64,000 nucleotides of DNA. It comes from Kiritimatiellia bacterium (lineage in GTDB: Bacteria; Verrucomicrobiota; Kiritimatiellia; UBA8416; YA12-FULL-48-11). Of this stretch, positions 26,745 through 34,829 are shown piece after piece; position 1 is the stretch's first letter, and every line of letters begins with the position of its first letter. The DNA lies in NCBI GenBank assembly GCA_028716365.1, contig JAQUPZ010000005.1, forward strand, positions 186,001 through 250,000, written 5' to 3'. The notes under the pieces are model-generated. The model was not told where the DNA came from, ran no database searches, and worked only from the letters and a program-made list of their open reading frames with translations. Made by a program: the position numbers and the translations under genes.

Positions 26745-26768
26745 GGCGCCCCGGATGTCCGGGGCGCC
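26745..26768 (-). terminator. strong GC-rich hairpin, terminator of hppA
   Basis: Perfect 11-bp inverted repeat GGCGCCCCGGA-tg-TCCGGGGCGCC, located 30 bp past the hppA stop and 19 bp before the downstream PhnP-like gene on the same strand. A short T-rich tail follows on the minus strand (TGTGTTTT). Confidence 0.7.
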
Positions 26769-26797
26769 TTTATGGCTTTCTCAATATTTCCTGAAAA

Positions 26798-29269
26798 TTA
26801 ATTTGTTTCTTCAGGAATGCGCATCCCGTAGAACGAGCGGTAAACAAACGTCAACGCGATCAGGAAAAACACCGCGCCAATTATTGTCTTCAACCCCTGG
26901 TCCTTCATGGTAACTGCTATTTCAACCGCAAGCAGACCGAACAGTGTTGTAAACTTGATCACAGGGTTCATGGCCACAGAGGATGTGTCCTTGAAAGGAT
27001 CACCAACTGTATCGCCGACAACCGTGGCCGCATGAAGATCAGTGCCTTTCTGGCGAAGATCCACTTCCACGATCTTCTTTGCATTATCCCAGGCGCCGCC
27101 GGCATTCGCCATAAATATGGCCTGGAACAGACCAAAGAATGCGATGGCAATCAGATAACCGATGAAGAAGTAAGGATTAAAGAACGGAAGTGCCAGCGCA
27201 AAGGAAAACACTACGATGAAGATATTCCACATTCCCTTTTGCGCGTATACAGTGCAAATACGGACAACTTCCTTACTATCCTTTTCCGACGCCGTGGTGG
27301 CATCGAGTTTCATGTGCTCCTTGATATAAACCACAGCGCGATATGCACCGGTTACGACAGCCTGGCAGGAGGCACCGGTAAACCAGTAAATTACCGATCC
27401 ACCCATGAGCAAGCCGAGGATGATCTCGGGCTGTACAAGACTGAGCGTGGCAGCGATATTGAATGCAGGATTGACCACCTTGCCGACTGCATCCAGAAGC
27501 ATAATGATACCAAACACCATCGTTGTGGCACCGACAACTGCGGTACCAATCAGAACAGGTTTGGCTGTCGCCTTGAAAGTATTCCCGGCGCCATCACCCT
27601 TCTCGAGCAGGTACTTGGCATTCTCGAAGTCGGCATCAATACCGAAGTTCTTCTTGATATCTTCCTTGATCCCCTTGATTCCCTCGATCTGGCTCAACTC
27701 ATATACCGACTGGGCATTGTCTGTAACCGGTCCATAACTGTCCACGGCTATGGTTATAGGTCCCATTCCAAGGAATCCAAATGCCACAAGACCGAAAGCA
27801 AAGATCGGCGCGGCAAACGCAAATGCCGCAGGCATGATAGCCATCAGCGCTGGATTCCTGGAGAAATAATAAGACACGAACATAAGGAGCATGATAACCA
27901 GCCCCATCCAGAAAGCGGAGAAATTACCGGCAACCAGACCAGACAGAATATTCAGGGAAGCGCCACCATGTTTTGAGCAGTTGGTAACTTCCTTTACATG
28001 GCGCGAATTGGTGCTGACGAATATCTTTGTAAATTCAGGAATCAACGCACCGGCCACCGTGCCGCAGCTTATGATGATCGACAACACCCACCACAGATCG
28101 GGCTGTGCAGTACCGGCAGCATCTTTAAAATCCCCGAGCAGAAGTTTGCTCGCAATGAACGTGACGGCAATAGATACCGCAGACGTGAGCCACACGAGGT
28201 GGGTCAGCGGGGCTTCGAAATCGAAGTCCTTCTTACCGCCAAACATGGCCTTACTGATTATTTCATTAATGAAATATGAAGCCAGCGCGGTAACGATCAT
28301 CAGCGCACGCATAACGAAAATCCAGATAATCAAAGTCGCGCAAATGACCGGGTTGGCTGCGAGAGCAAGTGCAAGAAAGGCGATGAGTGCCACACCTGTC
28401 ACACCGTATGTTTCAAAACCATCCGCCGTCGGACCAACCGAGTCACCGGCATTGTCACCTGTACAGTCTGCAATAACGCCGGGGTTCTTCGGATCGTCTT
28501 CCGGAAGCTTGAACACAATCTTCATCAGGTCGGACCCGATATCCGCGATCTTGGTAAAGATACCTCCGCATATACGGAGCACACTGGCGCCAAGTGATTC
28601 ACCGATTGCGAAACCGATAAAACAGGGCCCGACAAGTTCCTTCGGCAAAAGAATAAGAATACAAATCATAAAAAACAGTTCCACCGCGACGAGCAAAAGA
28701 CCAACACTCATGCCTGAACGGAGAGGAATACTGAGCGTAGCCATCGGGTTGCCCTTCAACGAAGAAAATGCCGTGCGGGAATTGGCAACGGTATTGATCC
28801 GGATTCCGAACCATGCAACACCATAAGAACCGAGAATTCCAAGAATCGAAGCAAGTAGAATTACAATCACATGCCCCAATGTATTACCCTGGAGAACTTT
28901 GAAATAATAGAATATGCACGCCGCGATCAGCATCCAGAGGATGGCAAGAAACTTGCCCTGCGTGAAAAGATATGTCTTGCAGGTTTCCCAGATGCTATGT
29001 GACACCTTGGCCATACACTCGTGGACAGGAAGGGCCTTGGTCTGCTGATACTGGATCCATCCGAATATCATCCCGATAAAACATATAACGATTCCACCCC
29101 ACATCAGGTGCAATCCGCTTACCGTTGCGCCGAGAATATTGAACGAGACCTGATCCAACGGCGGAATATTGATGTCCGCCTCGCCTGCAAACACGCTTGA
29201 ACTCATTCCCAGCAACACCAGAGCACTCAACAGGCCCTGCCACACAACTGCCAGCCTTCTACTGATCAT
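26798..29269 (-). CDS. hppA: membrane-bound ion-translocating pyrophosphatase (divergent clade)
   Basis: About 823 residues from the ATG at 29269, which has an AAGGAG RBS; the frame is open 15 codons further. About 16 TM helices. It keeps PEDDPKNPG, the GDNAGD Asp pair and GDTVGDPFKDT. Unusually, the canonical DVGADLVGKVE is DIGSDLMKIVF, losing the terminal Glu, and the usual GNTTA(K/A) motif is GNTFKATAKP, with the Lys typical of K+-independent enzymes. DTSSVAMNP replaces DTSGPSLN. It couples PPi hydrolysis to H+ or Na+ pumping; ion specificity cannot be read securely. Clearly mPPase, but of a divergent branch. Confidence 0.9.
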   Translation of the reverse strand: MISRRLAVVWQGLLSALVLLGMSSSVFAGEADINIPPLDQVSFNILGATVSGLHLMWGGIVICFIGMIFGWIQYQQTKALPVHECMAKVSHSIWETCKTYLFTQGKFLAILWMLIAACIFYYFKVLQGNTLGHVIVILLASILGILGSYGVAWFGIRINTVANSRTAFSSLKGNPMATLSIPLRSGMSVGLLLVAVELFFMICILILLPKELVGPCFIGFAIGESLGASVLRICGGIFTKIADIGSDLMKIVFKLPEDDPKNPGVIADCTGDNAGDSVGPTADGFETYGVTGVALIAFLALALAANPVICATLIIWIFVMRALMIVTALASYFINEIISKAMFGGKKDFDFEAPLTHLVWLTSAVSIAVTFIASKLLLGDFKDAAGTAQPDLWWVLSIIISCGTVAGALIPEFTKIFVSTNSRHVKEVTNCSKHGGASLNILSGLVAGNFSAFWMGLVIMLLMFVSYYFSRNPALMAIMPAAFAFAAPIFAFGLVAFGFLGMGPITIAVDSYGPVTDNAQSVYELSQIEGIKGIKEDIKKNFGIDADFENAKYLLEKGDGAGNTFKATAKPVLIGTAVVGATTMVFGIIMLLDAVGKVVNPAFNIAATLSLVQPEIILGLLMGGSVIYWFTGASCQAVVTGAYRAVVYIKEHMKLDATTASEKDSKEVVRICTVYAQKGMWNIFIVVFSFALALPFFNPYFFIGYLIAIAFFGLFQAIFMANAGGAWDNAKKIVEVDLRQKGTDLHAATVVGDTVGDPFKDTSSVAMNPVIKFTTLFGLLAVEIAVTMKDQGLKTIIGAVFFLIALTFVYRSFYGMRIPEETN

Positions 29270-29401
29270 TACAATAACTCCTTTTGATTTGAATAATTGA
29301 ACACCTAGAACCATAAAAAGAAAACTCCGGCATGGTATTGTCCCAACCCCTGTCAGTCAACGCTTTTTACACACAGTTTTAGCCTGATTTTTATAAGAGT
29401 T

Positions 29402-30346
29402 TCACTTTTTTGCGAGGTATTCAACATGTGCGCCGACTGCTGCGGTCAAATCCGACAAGTTGTAACCACCTTCCAAAGAAGAAACCAATTTCTCCCCAGC
29501 ATATTCTGATGCAATGTTCATGATAATGCCGGTCAATTCTGCATAGTCCAAAGCCGTCATCAGATGCCGCCCGATCGGGTCATTCGCCATTCCATCAAAA
29601 CCCGCTGAGATAAGGACAAATTCCGGTTTAAAACTTTTCATTGCCGGAACAAGTTTTTCGTTAAATGCGTCAACATACTCTTTCCTTCCCGAACCTGCCG
29701 CCATCGGACAGTTCAACGTGAATCCTTTTCCCTTACCTGTACCTTTCTCGCCAGCCGATCCGGTTCCCGGATAAAACGGCCACATATGAGTACTGAAATA
29801 AAAAACGGAAGGATCTTCATAGAAAATCTCCTGTGTGCCATTGCCATGATGGATGTCCCAGTCAGCGATCAGCACCCTCTCAATACCATGTTTTTTCTGC
29901 GCATATCGCGCGGCAATTGCCACATTGTTGAAGATACAAAAACCCATCCCCCGTTCTGATGTTGCATGATGTCCCGGCGGCCTGACCGCACAAAATGCAT
30001 TCCTGACTTTTCCGTCAAACACTGCGTCAACAGCATTCAACACTCCACCCACAGCCATTAATGCAATATCAAAAGACTTTTCGCAGACATCAGTATCACC
30101 TGTGCTCAACGAGCCCCAACCCGAAAGAATGTCCTGCCGCGCAGTTTCAATGTATTCATGAGTATGACAAAGCGCCACGTCTTTTTCCGTCCCTTGCCGG
30201 GGCTCGATTTTCAAAATTCGATCGCCGGTAACTTTTTCTGCAATCCCTTTTATCGCCGCATCATATCTGGCTGGTGACTCAGGATGTGCCTTGCCCGGCA
30301 TGTGCTCCTTGTATATCGTGCCACAAATCAATCCCGTTTGTTTCAT
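29402..30346 (-). CDS. histone-deacetylase-family (AcuC-like) Zn deacetylase
   Basis: 314 residues of the arginase/deacetylase fold. HDAC hallmarks: RPPGHHATSERGMGFCIFNN (His-His charge relay), DWDIHHGNGTQEIF (Zn-binding Asp and His), SAGFDGMANDP (Zn-binding Asp) and SLEGGYNLSDL near the end. Bacterial members act on acetylated lysine, polyamines or acetoin-related targets; no acs/acu genes are adjacent, so the substrate is unknown. The start at 30346 begins MKQTGLICG. It lies 88 bp after hppA's upstream end on the same strand. Confidence 0.88.
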   Translation of the reverse strand: MKQTGLICGTIYKEHMPGKAHPESPARYDAAIKGIAEKVTGDRILKIEPRQGTEKDVALCHTHEYIETARQDILSGWGSLSTGDTDVCEKSFDIALMAVGGVLNAVDAVFDGKVRNAFCAVRPPGHHATSERGMGFCIFNNVAIAARYAQKKHGIERVLIADWDIHHGNGTQEIFYEDPSVFYFSTHMWPFYPGTGSAGEKGTGKGKGFTLNCPMAAGSGRKEYVDAFNEKLVPAMKSFKPEFVLISAGFDGMANDPIGRHLMTALDYAELTGIIMNIASEYAGEKLVSSLEGGYNLSDLTAAVGAHVEYLAKK

Positions 30347-30480
30347 AATCTTATTCTTAATCGTAATTTCTTTCTTCCAGCGCTTCGTGATAACTTTTTC
30401 CCGTTAACTTACACTATTTACCATGACTATTCCAAGAACTCCGTTGACTAAAGTTGCCGCAATATGGGAAATTATCTCCA

Positions 30481-31887
30481 ATGAATATCAAGCTTACATT
30501 TCTCGGCGCATCACACAATGTCACCGGCTCATGTTACCTGATTGAAGCCAATGGCGGAAGATTTCTCATCGACTGCGGGATGTTCCAGGAACGTTCATTG
30601 AGTACCCGGAACTGGGATCCTTTTCCTGTTCCGCCAGCCACCATTAACGCCGTATTCCTGACGCATGGTCACCTTGATCACTGCGGCCTATTACCAAAAC
30701 TGGTCAGAGAAGGCTTTGCCGGTAAAATCTACTGTTCATCTGCAACATCTGAAATTGCACAGGTCGTAATACTTGATTCTGCAAAGATCCAGGAGGAAGA
30801 CGCGGCTTTCAAGAAGAAGCGCCACGAAAAAGAAGGCAAAAAGAGTAAATTCCCGGAAATCCCCCTTTACACGATAAAGGAAGCCGAAGCCTGCCTTCCA
30901 CGCTTTTCTCCCTTAAAGACCGGACAGGATTTTGCTATTATAGAAGGTGTAACGGTCACGTTCCACGAGGCCGGCCACATTCTCGGCTCGACCGTCATCG
31001 AGGTACGCGTGACGCAGGGAATCGAGGAGAGAATTATTATATTTTCCGGAGATATCGGCCGCTGGAACGCCCCCATCATCAGGGACCCGACACTGCTCTC
31101 CGAGGCCGACTACATTGTCATGGAATCAACCTATGGCGACAAGGATCACGGTCCAGAAGACAGCGTAGCGACGGAACTTGCGGATGTAATCAATTCGACA
31201 AAGGAAGCGGGCGGAAAGGTGATCATCCCCGTCTTTGCTGTCGAACGAACGCAGGAAATGCTGTACCATTTGAGCGGACTACTTAATGACGACCTTATTC
31301 CAGACATCCCGGTGTATTTAGACAGCCCCATGGCCGCCAGAATCACGGAGATATTCAAACATCATTTCGAACTGTTTGATGACGAAACCAAACTTCTCAT
31401 CCAACAGGGTGTAAAACCGTGTGACTTCCCGGAACTTGTAACGTGCCGATCTGTTGAAGAATCAAAAGCCCTGAATGATGTCAAGGGCACAATCATCATA
31501 ATGGCAGGTTCGGGCATGTGCAATGCCGGCCGTATCAAGCATCATCTCGCACAAAATATTTCGAAATCAGATAACACCATTCTTTTTGTCGGATATCAGG
31601 CAATCGGTACTCTTGGCCGCCTGATCCTTGACGGGGCAGAACAGGTGCGTATTTTCGGCCAAATCCACGCGGTGAATGCTCAAGTGCGAAGGATTACCGG
31701 TTTTTCAGCACACGCAGGCAAAAGCGAACTGTTGAAATGGTTATCCGCCCTCAAGCGTCCACCGCGCCATATATTTATAACACACGGTGAACCATCAATA
31801 AGCCAGAGTTTTGCAACCACAGTGACTGCAGAGAAAGGATGGAAGACTTCCGTACCAGTTTACAAAGAAGAAGCAGTATTAGATTAA
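30481..31887 (+). CDS. MBL-fold beta-CASP RNA exonuclease-like protein
   Basis: About 468 residues from ATG 30481; a TTG nine codons upstream is in frame but unlikely. N-terminal MBL domain with LTHGHLDHCG (HxHxDH), HEAGHILGS and FSGDIG; then a beta-CASP domain with the TYGDKDH motif, and RMMBL-type C-terminal GFSAHAGKSELL and FITHGEP. This is the YSH1/CPSF73-like family of bacterial and archaeal RNA-processing nucleases. Role: RNA processing or decay. A divergent neighbour of the HDAC-like gene. Confidence 0.88.
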   Translation: MNIKLTFLGASHNVTGSCYLIEANGGRFLIDCGMFQERSLSTRNWDPFPVPPATINAVFLTHGHLDHCGLLPKLVREGFAGKIYCSSATSEIAQVVILDSAKIQEEDAAFKKKRHEKEGKKSKFPEIPLYTIKEAEACLPRFSPLKTGQDFAIIEGVTVTFHEAGHILGSTVIEVRVTQGIEERIIIFSGDIGRWNAPIIRDPTLLSEADYIVMESTYGDKDHGPEDSVATELADVINSTKEAGGKVIIPVFAVERTQEMLYHLSGLLNDDLIPDIPVYLDSPMAARITEIFKHHFELFDDETKLLIQQGVKPCDFPELVTCRSVEESKALNDVKGTIIIMAGSGMCNAGRIKHHLAQNISKSDNTILFVGYQAIGTLGRLILDGAEQVRIFGQIHAVNAQVRRITGFSAHAGKSELLKWLSALKRPPRHIFITHGEPSISQSFATTVTAEKGWKTSVPVYKEEAVLD

Positions 31888-31984
31888 TGCGCAAGTGCAG
31901 AAAATCCGATGGGGTTATGTATCCGCCATAAATCACCTAATTTTTCTTTTCTCCCTTTTGTTTAACCGCTATTCTACTTCCGAT

Positions 31985-32860
31985 ATGAAAACAAACTTCC
32001 CTCTTACTCTGGCAGTAATATTCTGGTTTATTTTCTCATCTCAATCTGCGTTTTCAGCAGATACTTCTGGAAAACCCGCGTTTGACCTCTGGCCCGGTAT
32101 GGCACCCGGCCAGACCAACATGCTCGAGGGCACCGAAAATCCGTCCAAGGACACCATTATCCGACTAGGCAATGTGACCAAGCCGAACCTTACGCTTTAC
32201 AAGGTGGATAAGTCCGAAGGTCCTGCCCCGGCAGTCGTCGTATGCCCCGGTGGTGGATACAGTATCCTCGCCATGAACCTTGAAGGAACAGAAATTGCCG
32301 AATGGTTGAACTCGATCGGGATCACTGCAATCCTGCTGAAATACCGGGTACCGAATAACAGGCAGGGTGCATTCCAGGATGTCCAGCGCGCCTTCCGCGT
32401 GGCAAGGCAGAACGCAAAGGTATGGAATATTGATCCTGAGCGTATCGGCATCATTGGCTTTTCCGCCGGCGGGCACCTCTCAGCGCGGGCATGCAACGGT
32501 TTTGAAACAAAGAGTTACGATCCTGTTGACAAGGCTGATGAGTTCAGCTGCAGACCTGATTTTGCAATGCTCATCTACCCAGCTTATCTGACAACCAAGG
32601 ATTTCACTATAGTCGAAGAGCTTCCCGTAACATCAAAAACCCCATCAACAATTCTTATCCAGACACAAGATGATGGTATAAAAGTTGAGAACAGTATTTA
32701 CTATTATCTCGCCCTGAAACAGGCAAAGGTCGCTTCGGAACTGCACATTTTTCCGACAGGTGGTCATGGATATGGCCTGCGCCCGTCAAAAAATGCTGTT
32801 TCAAACTGGCCAAAACTTTGTGAAACATGGCTTGAGAAAACTGGGGTACTAAAGAAATAG
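31985..32860 (+). CDS. secreted alpha/beta hydrolase, acetyl-xylan-esterase-like
   Basis: About 291 residues from ATG 31985, which begins a clear Sec signal (MKTNFPLTLAVIFWF, cleavage near AFS-AD); the open frame begins 30 codons earlier. Oxyanion-side motif VVVCPGGGYSILAMNLEG, nucleophile elbow GIIGFSAGGHLSA (catalytic Ser), an Asp in IQTQDDGIKVENS and His in TGGHGYGL. The same family as the gene at 50328. Probably removes acyl groups from plant or algal polysaccharides. The next gene starts 2 bp after its stop. Confidence 0.83.
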   Translation: MKTNFPLTLAVIFWFIFSSQSAFSADTSGKPAFDLWPGMAPGQTNMLEGTENPSKDTIIRLGNVTKPNLTLYKVDKSEGPAPAVVVCPGGGYSILAMNLEGTEIAEWLNSIGITAILLKYRVPNNRQGAFQDVQRAFRVARQNAKVWNIDPERIGIIGFSAGGHLSARACNGFETKSYDPVDKADEFSCRPDFAMLIYPAYLTTKDFTIVEELPVTSKTPSTILIQTQDDGIKVENSIYYYLALKQAKVASELHIFPTGGHGYGLRPSKNAVSNWPKLCETWLEKTGVLKK

Positions 32861-32862
32861 AT

Positions 32863-33378
32863 ATGACAAGGACAAACAAAATTTTAATTATAGTGGCGAT
32901 ACTGGTAGTTATCGGAATATTGACGCTTGGATTCACACAAACCAGATTGATAGATAAGGCAAAAGACTTTATCGCCAGTAAACCCTGGATCAGAAACGGC
33001 GAACGGATCGAGAATTACCCTGACGGCAAGCCGAAGTTTAAGCAAATACGCCGTAACGGAAAATCTGATGGCGTATTCACGCGCTGGTACCCAAACGGTC
33101 AGAAACAAATGGAAATAAACTTCTCCCGCGGAGAACGCGAAGGCAAATCCGAGGGGTGGCATGAGAACGGTGCAAAATCATACACAGGTCAGTTTGCAGG
33201 CGGAAAATACGACGGCAAGTGGTGTTTCTTCGACACAAACGGAACGCAGATTGCAGAGGCAACCTGCAAGAACGGCTTGTTCTGGGATGGTACCGATGCA
33301 CGATACATTAATGGTATTCTCCAGATCTCAACATACAAGGACGGCGCGGTCGTCTCGTCAGAGAAGAAAAGAGACTAA
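32863..33378 (+). CDS. MORN-like (YwqK-type) repeat protein with N-terminal membrane anchor
   Basis: 171 residues. One TM helix at about 5-25, then degenerate MORN-variant repeats: IENYPDGKPKFKQ, FTRWYPNGQKQME, SEGWHENGAKSYTG and WCFFDTNGTQIAE. Such repeats are annotated as YwqK-family antitoxin domains, but no toxin partner is beside it and the anchor points to an envelope location. The start is 2 bp after the esterase, so co-transcription is likely. Function unknown. Confidence 0.7.
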   Translation: MTRTNKILIIVAILVVIGILTLGFTQTRLIDKAKDFIASKPWIRNGERIENYPDGKPKFKQIRRNGKSDGVFTRWYPNGQKQMEINFSRGEREGKSEGWHENGAKSYTGQFAGGKYDGKWCFFDTNGTQIAEATCKNGLFWDGTDARYINGILQISTYKDGAVVSSEKKRD

Positions 33379-33388
33379 AGGAGCTTAA

Positions 33389-34462
33389 ATGAAAAAAGTG
33401 TTTGTGTCCGGATGTTACGACATTCTCCACGGGGGACACGTGGAATTCTTCAACCAGGCAAAAGCACTTGGTGATTACCTGATCGTATGTATAGCCAGCG
33501 AAGAAGTGCAGTTTATCCATAAACGACGACGTCCATTCCTTCCTATCGAACACAAGATCAATCTCGTCAAAGCCCTCAAAATGGTCGACGAAGTAGTTGT
33601 AGGCGATGACATGGAAATGGGCCTGAATTTCAAAACTGCCTTTTTGAAGGCCAGTCCGCAAGTACTTGCCGTGACGGATGATGACAAATTTGAAGGCGTC
33701 AAGAAGGCGCTGTGCGCACAAATCGGGGCCGAATATGTAAAGCTTCCCAAGGTCCTTGGATACAAGCAGATTTCATCGACAGAACTGTTCCAGAGAATGA
33801 CTGCTCCTGCTGAGGTGCCGATGAGGGTGGATTTTGCCGGCGGCTGGCTGGACGTTCCCCGTTTTTCAAGGCCCGGCAGTTACGTGGTTAACTGCGCCAT
33901 TTCCCCGCTGGTCAGTCTGTATCACTGGCCATACGAAACATGTTCCGGTCTCGGTGGATCGGGTGCACATGCTCATCTCATGGCAAAGGATGCAATCAAA
34001 TCGGAACTTGCCAATAACGTTGGCTGGCAGGACCCGGTCATCATTCACGAAACAGGGTTGTGTGTATGGCATTCCGGTAAAAAACCGGTACTGGAATTCA
34101 AGGTGAATCCGTCATTTCTCCGAGAAAAAATGGCAATTTACTGGACTGGCAAGCAGCATGTGACAATGGAACTGGCAAATACGCCGAGGGACTATGATTT
34201 ACTGGTAAAAGGCAGTCTTGTCGGCCGTGAAGCAGCAATAGAGAAAAATTTCAACAAACTCTGCGAAGCTGTCAGTATTACGCACGAGGTACAGTTGAAA
34301 GAAGGCATGCAGCCTCTGCCCAATTTCGGCGAGAAGGCCAAGAAGTATTGCGGTGGCGGGCATGGCGGATACGCGGTCTATCTTTTCGACGAAATCCAGT
34401 ACAACAACCAACTGCTTGAAATCCAGCCATACATGAAATCCTTTGCCGATTCACTGGACTAA
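33389..34462 (+). CDS. nucleotidyltransferase - GHMP kinase-like fusion protein
   Basis: 357 residues. Domain 1 (about 1-135) is a cytidylyltransferase-type nucleotidyltransferase with the HxGH motif (HGGH, 14-17) and the ISSTE motif near 128-132. Domain 2 (about 144-357) resembles GHMP kinases: MRVDFAGGWLDVP, the ATP loop GLGGSGAHA (187-195, normally GLGSSSA), and YCGGGHGGYAVYLF (320-333). The kinase half is short, lacking roughly 60 residues between its first motif and the ATP loop. A kinase plus nucleotidyltransferase pair makes nucleotide sugars, as in heptose activation (HldE, HddA/HddC), but domain order and kinase class differ from HldE. Substrate unknown. RBS AAAGGAG. Confidence 0.75.
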   Translation: MKKVFVSGCYDILHGGHVEFFNQAKALGDYLIVCIASEEVQFIHKRRRPFLPIEHKINLVKALKMVDEVVVGDDMEMGLNFKTAFLKASPQVLAVTDDDKFEGVKKALCAQIGAEYVKLPKVLGYKQISSTELFQRMTAPAEVPMRVDFAGGWLDVPRFSRPGSYVVNCAISPLVSLYHWPYETCSGLGGSGAHAHLMAKDAIKSELANNVGWQDPVIIHETGLCVWHSGKKPVLEFKVNPSFLREKMAIYWTGKQHVTMELANTPRDYDLLVKGSLVGREAAIEKNFNKLCEAVSITHEVQLKEGMQPLPNFGEKAKKYCGGGHGGYAVYLFDEIQYNNQLLEIQPYMKSFADSLD

Positions 34463-34530
34463 TTACAGACAGATTCATGGATGTTGACAATACATGAGCC
34501 GTTTCCTAGCTTATCGGACATCTTTTCTTC

Positions 34531-34606
<76 letters not shown>

Positions 34607-34608
34607 GC

Positions 34609-34692
34609 CTTCGCCCCTGTAACCCATAGCTACGGCTGGCAGGCCAGCTTTTCTTCGCCCCTGTAACCCATAGCTACGGCTGGCAGGCCAGC
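34609..34692. repeat. two exact 40-bp direct repeats (period 44) after tRNA-Met
   Basis: The 40-bp unit beginning CTTCGCCCCTGTAACCCATA and ending GGCAGGCCAGC occurs at 34609-34648 and again at 34653-34692, separated by TTTT. Each unit contains the palindromes TAGCTA and GGCTGGC/GCCAGC. The rest of the 223-bp gap up to recN holds no gene that I can see. Confidence 0.85.
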
Positions 34693-34829
34693 CCACACGC
34701 CCATCCTGCTCATGGCAAGCCACGACGAAGAATCCGGAGGAGTTATACGACTATAGAAAGAGTTGCTGAAATTCAGATTACCTCTCTTTTTCCTTTGCCA
34801 GATAACAGCCAATTAGTATCTTTTCGCCC

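Noticed and set aside
27032-28826. Two plus-strand open frames of over 300 codons across hppA
   Set aside because: Antisense shadows of the pyrophosphatase; composition is biased (His/Lys/Arg-rich or Ser/Thr/Pro-rich) and no domain is recognisable.
30454-30480. TTG start for the beta-CASP nuclease
   Set aside because: The nine extra residues have no homology role, and the ATG at 30481 begins exactly at the conserved first strand of the MBL fold.
32863-33378. YwqK-like protein as the antitoxin of a toxin-antitoxin pair
   Set aside because: No small toxin gene is adjacent, and the protein has a membrane anchor; the family name rests on repeat similarity only.
34609-34692. Tandem 40-bp units as a CRISPR array
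   Set aside because: Only two units with a 4-base spacer and no cas genes nearby.
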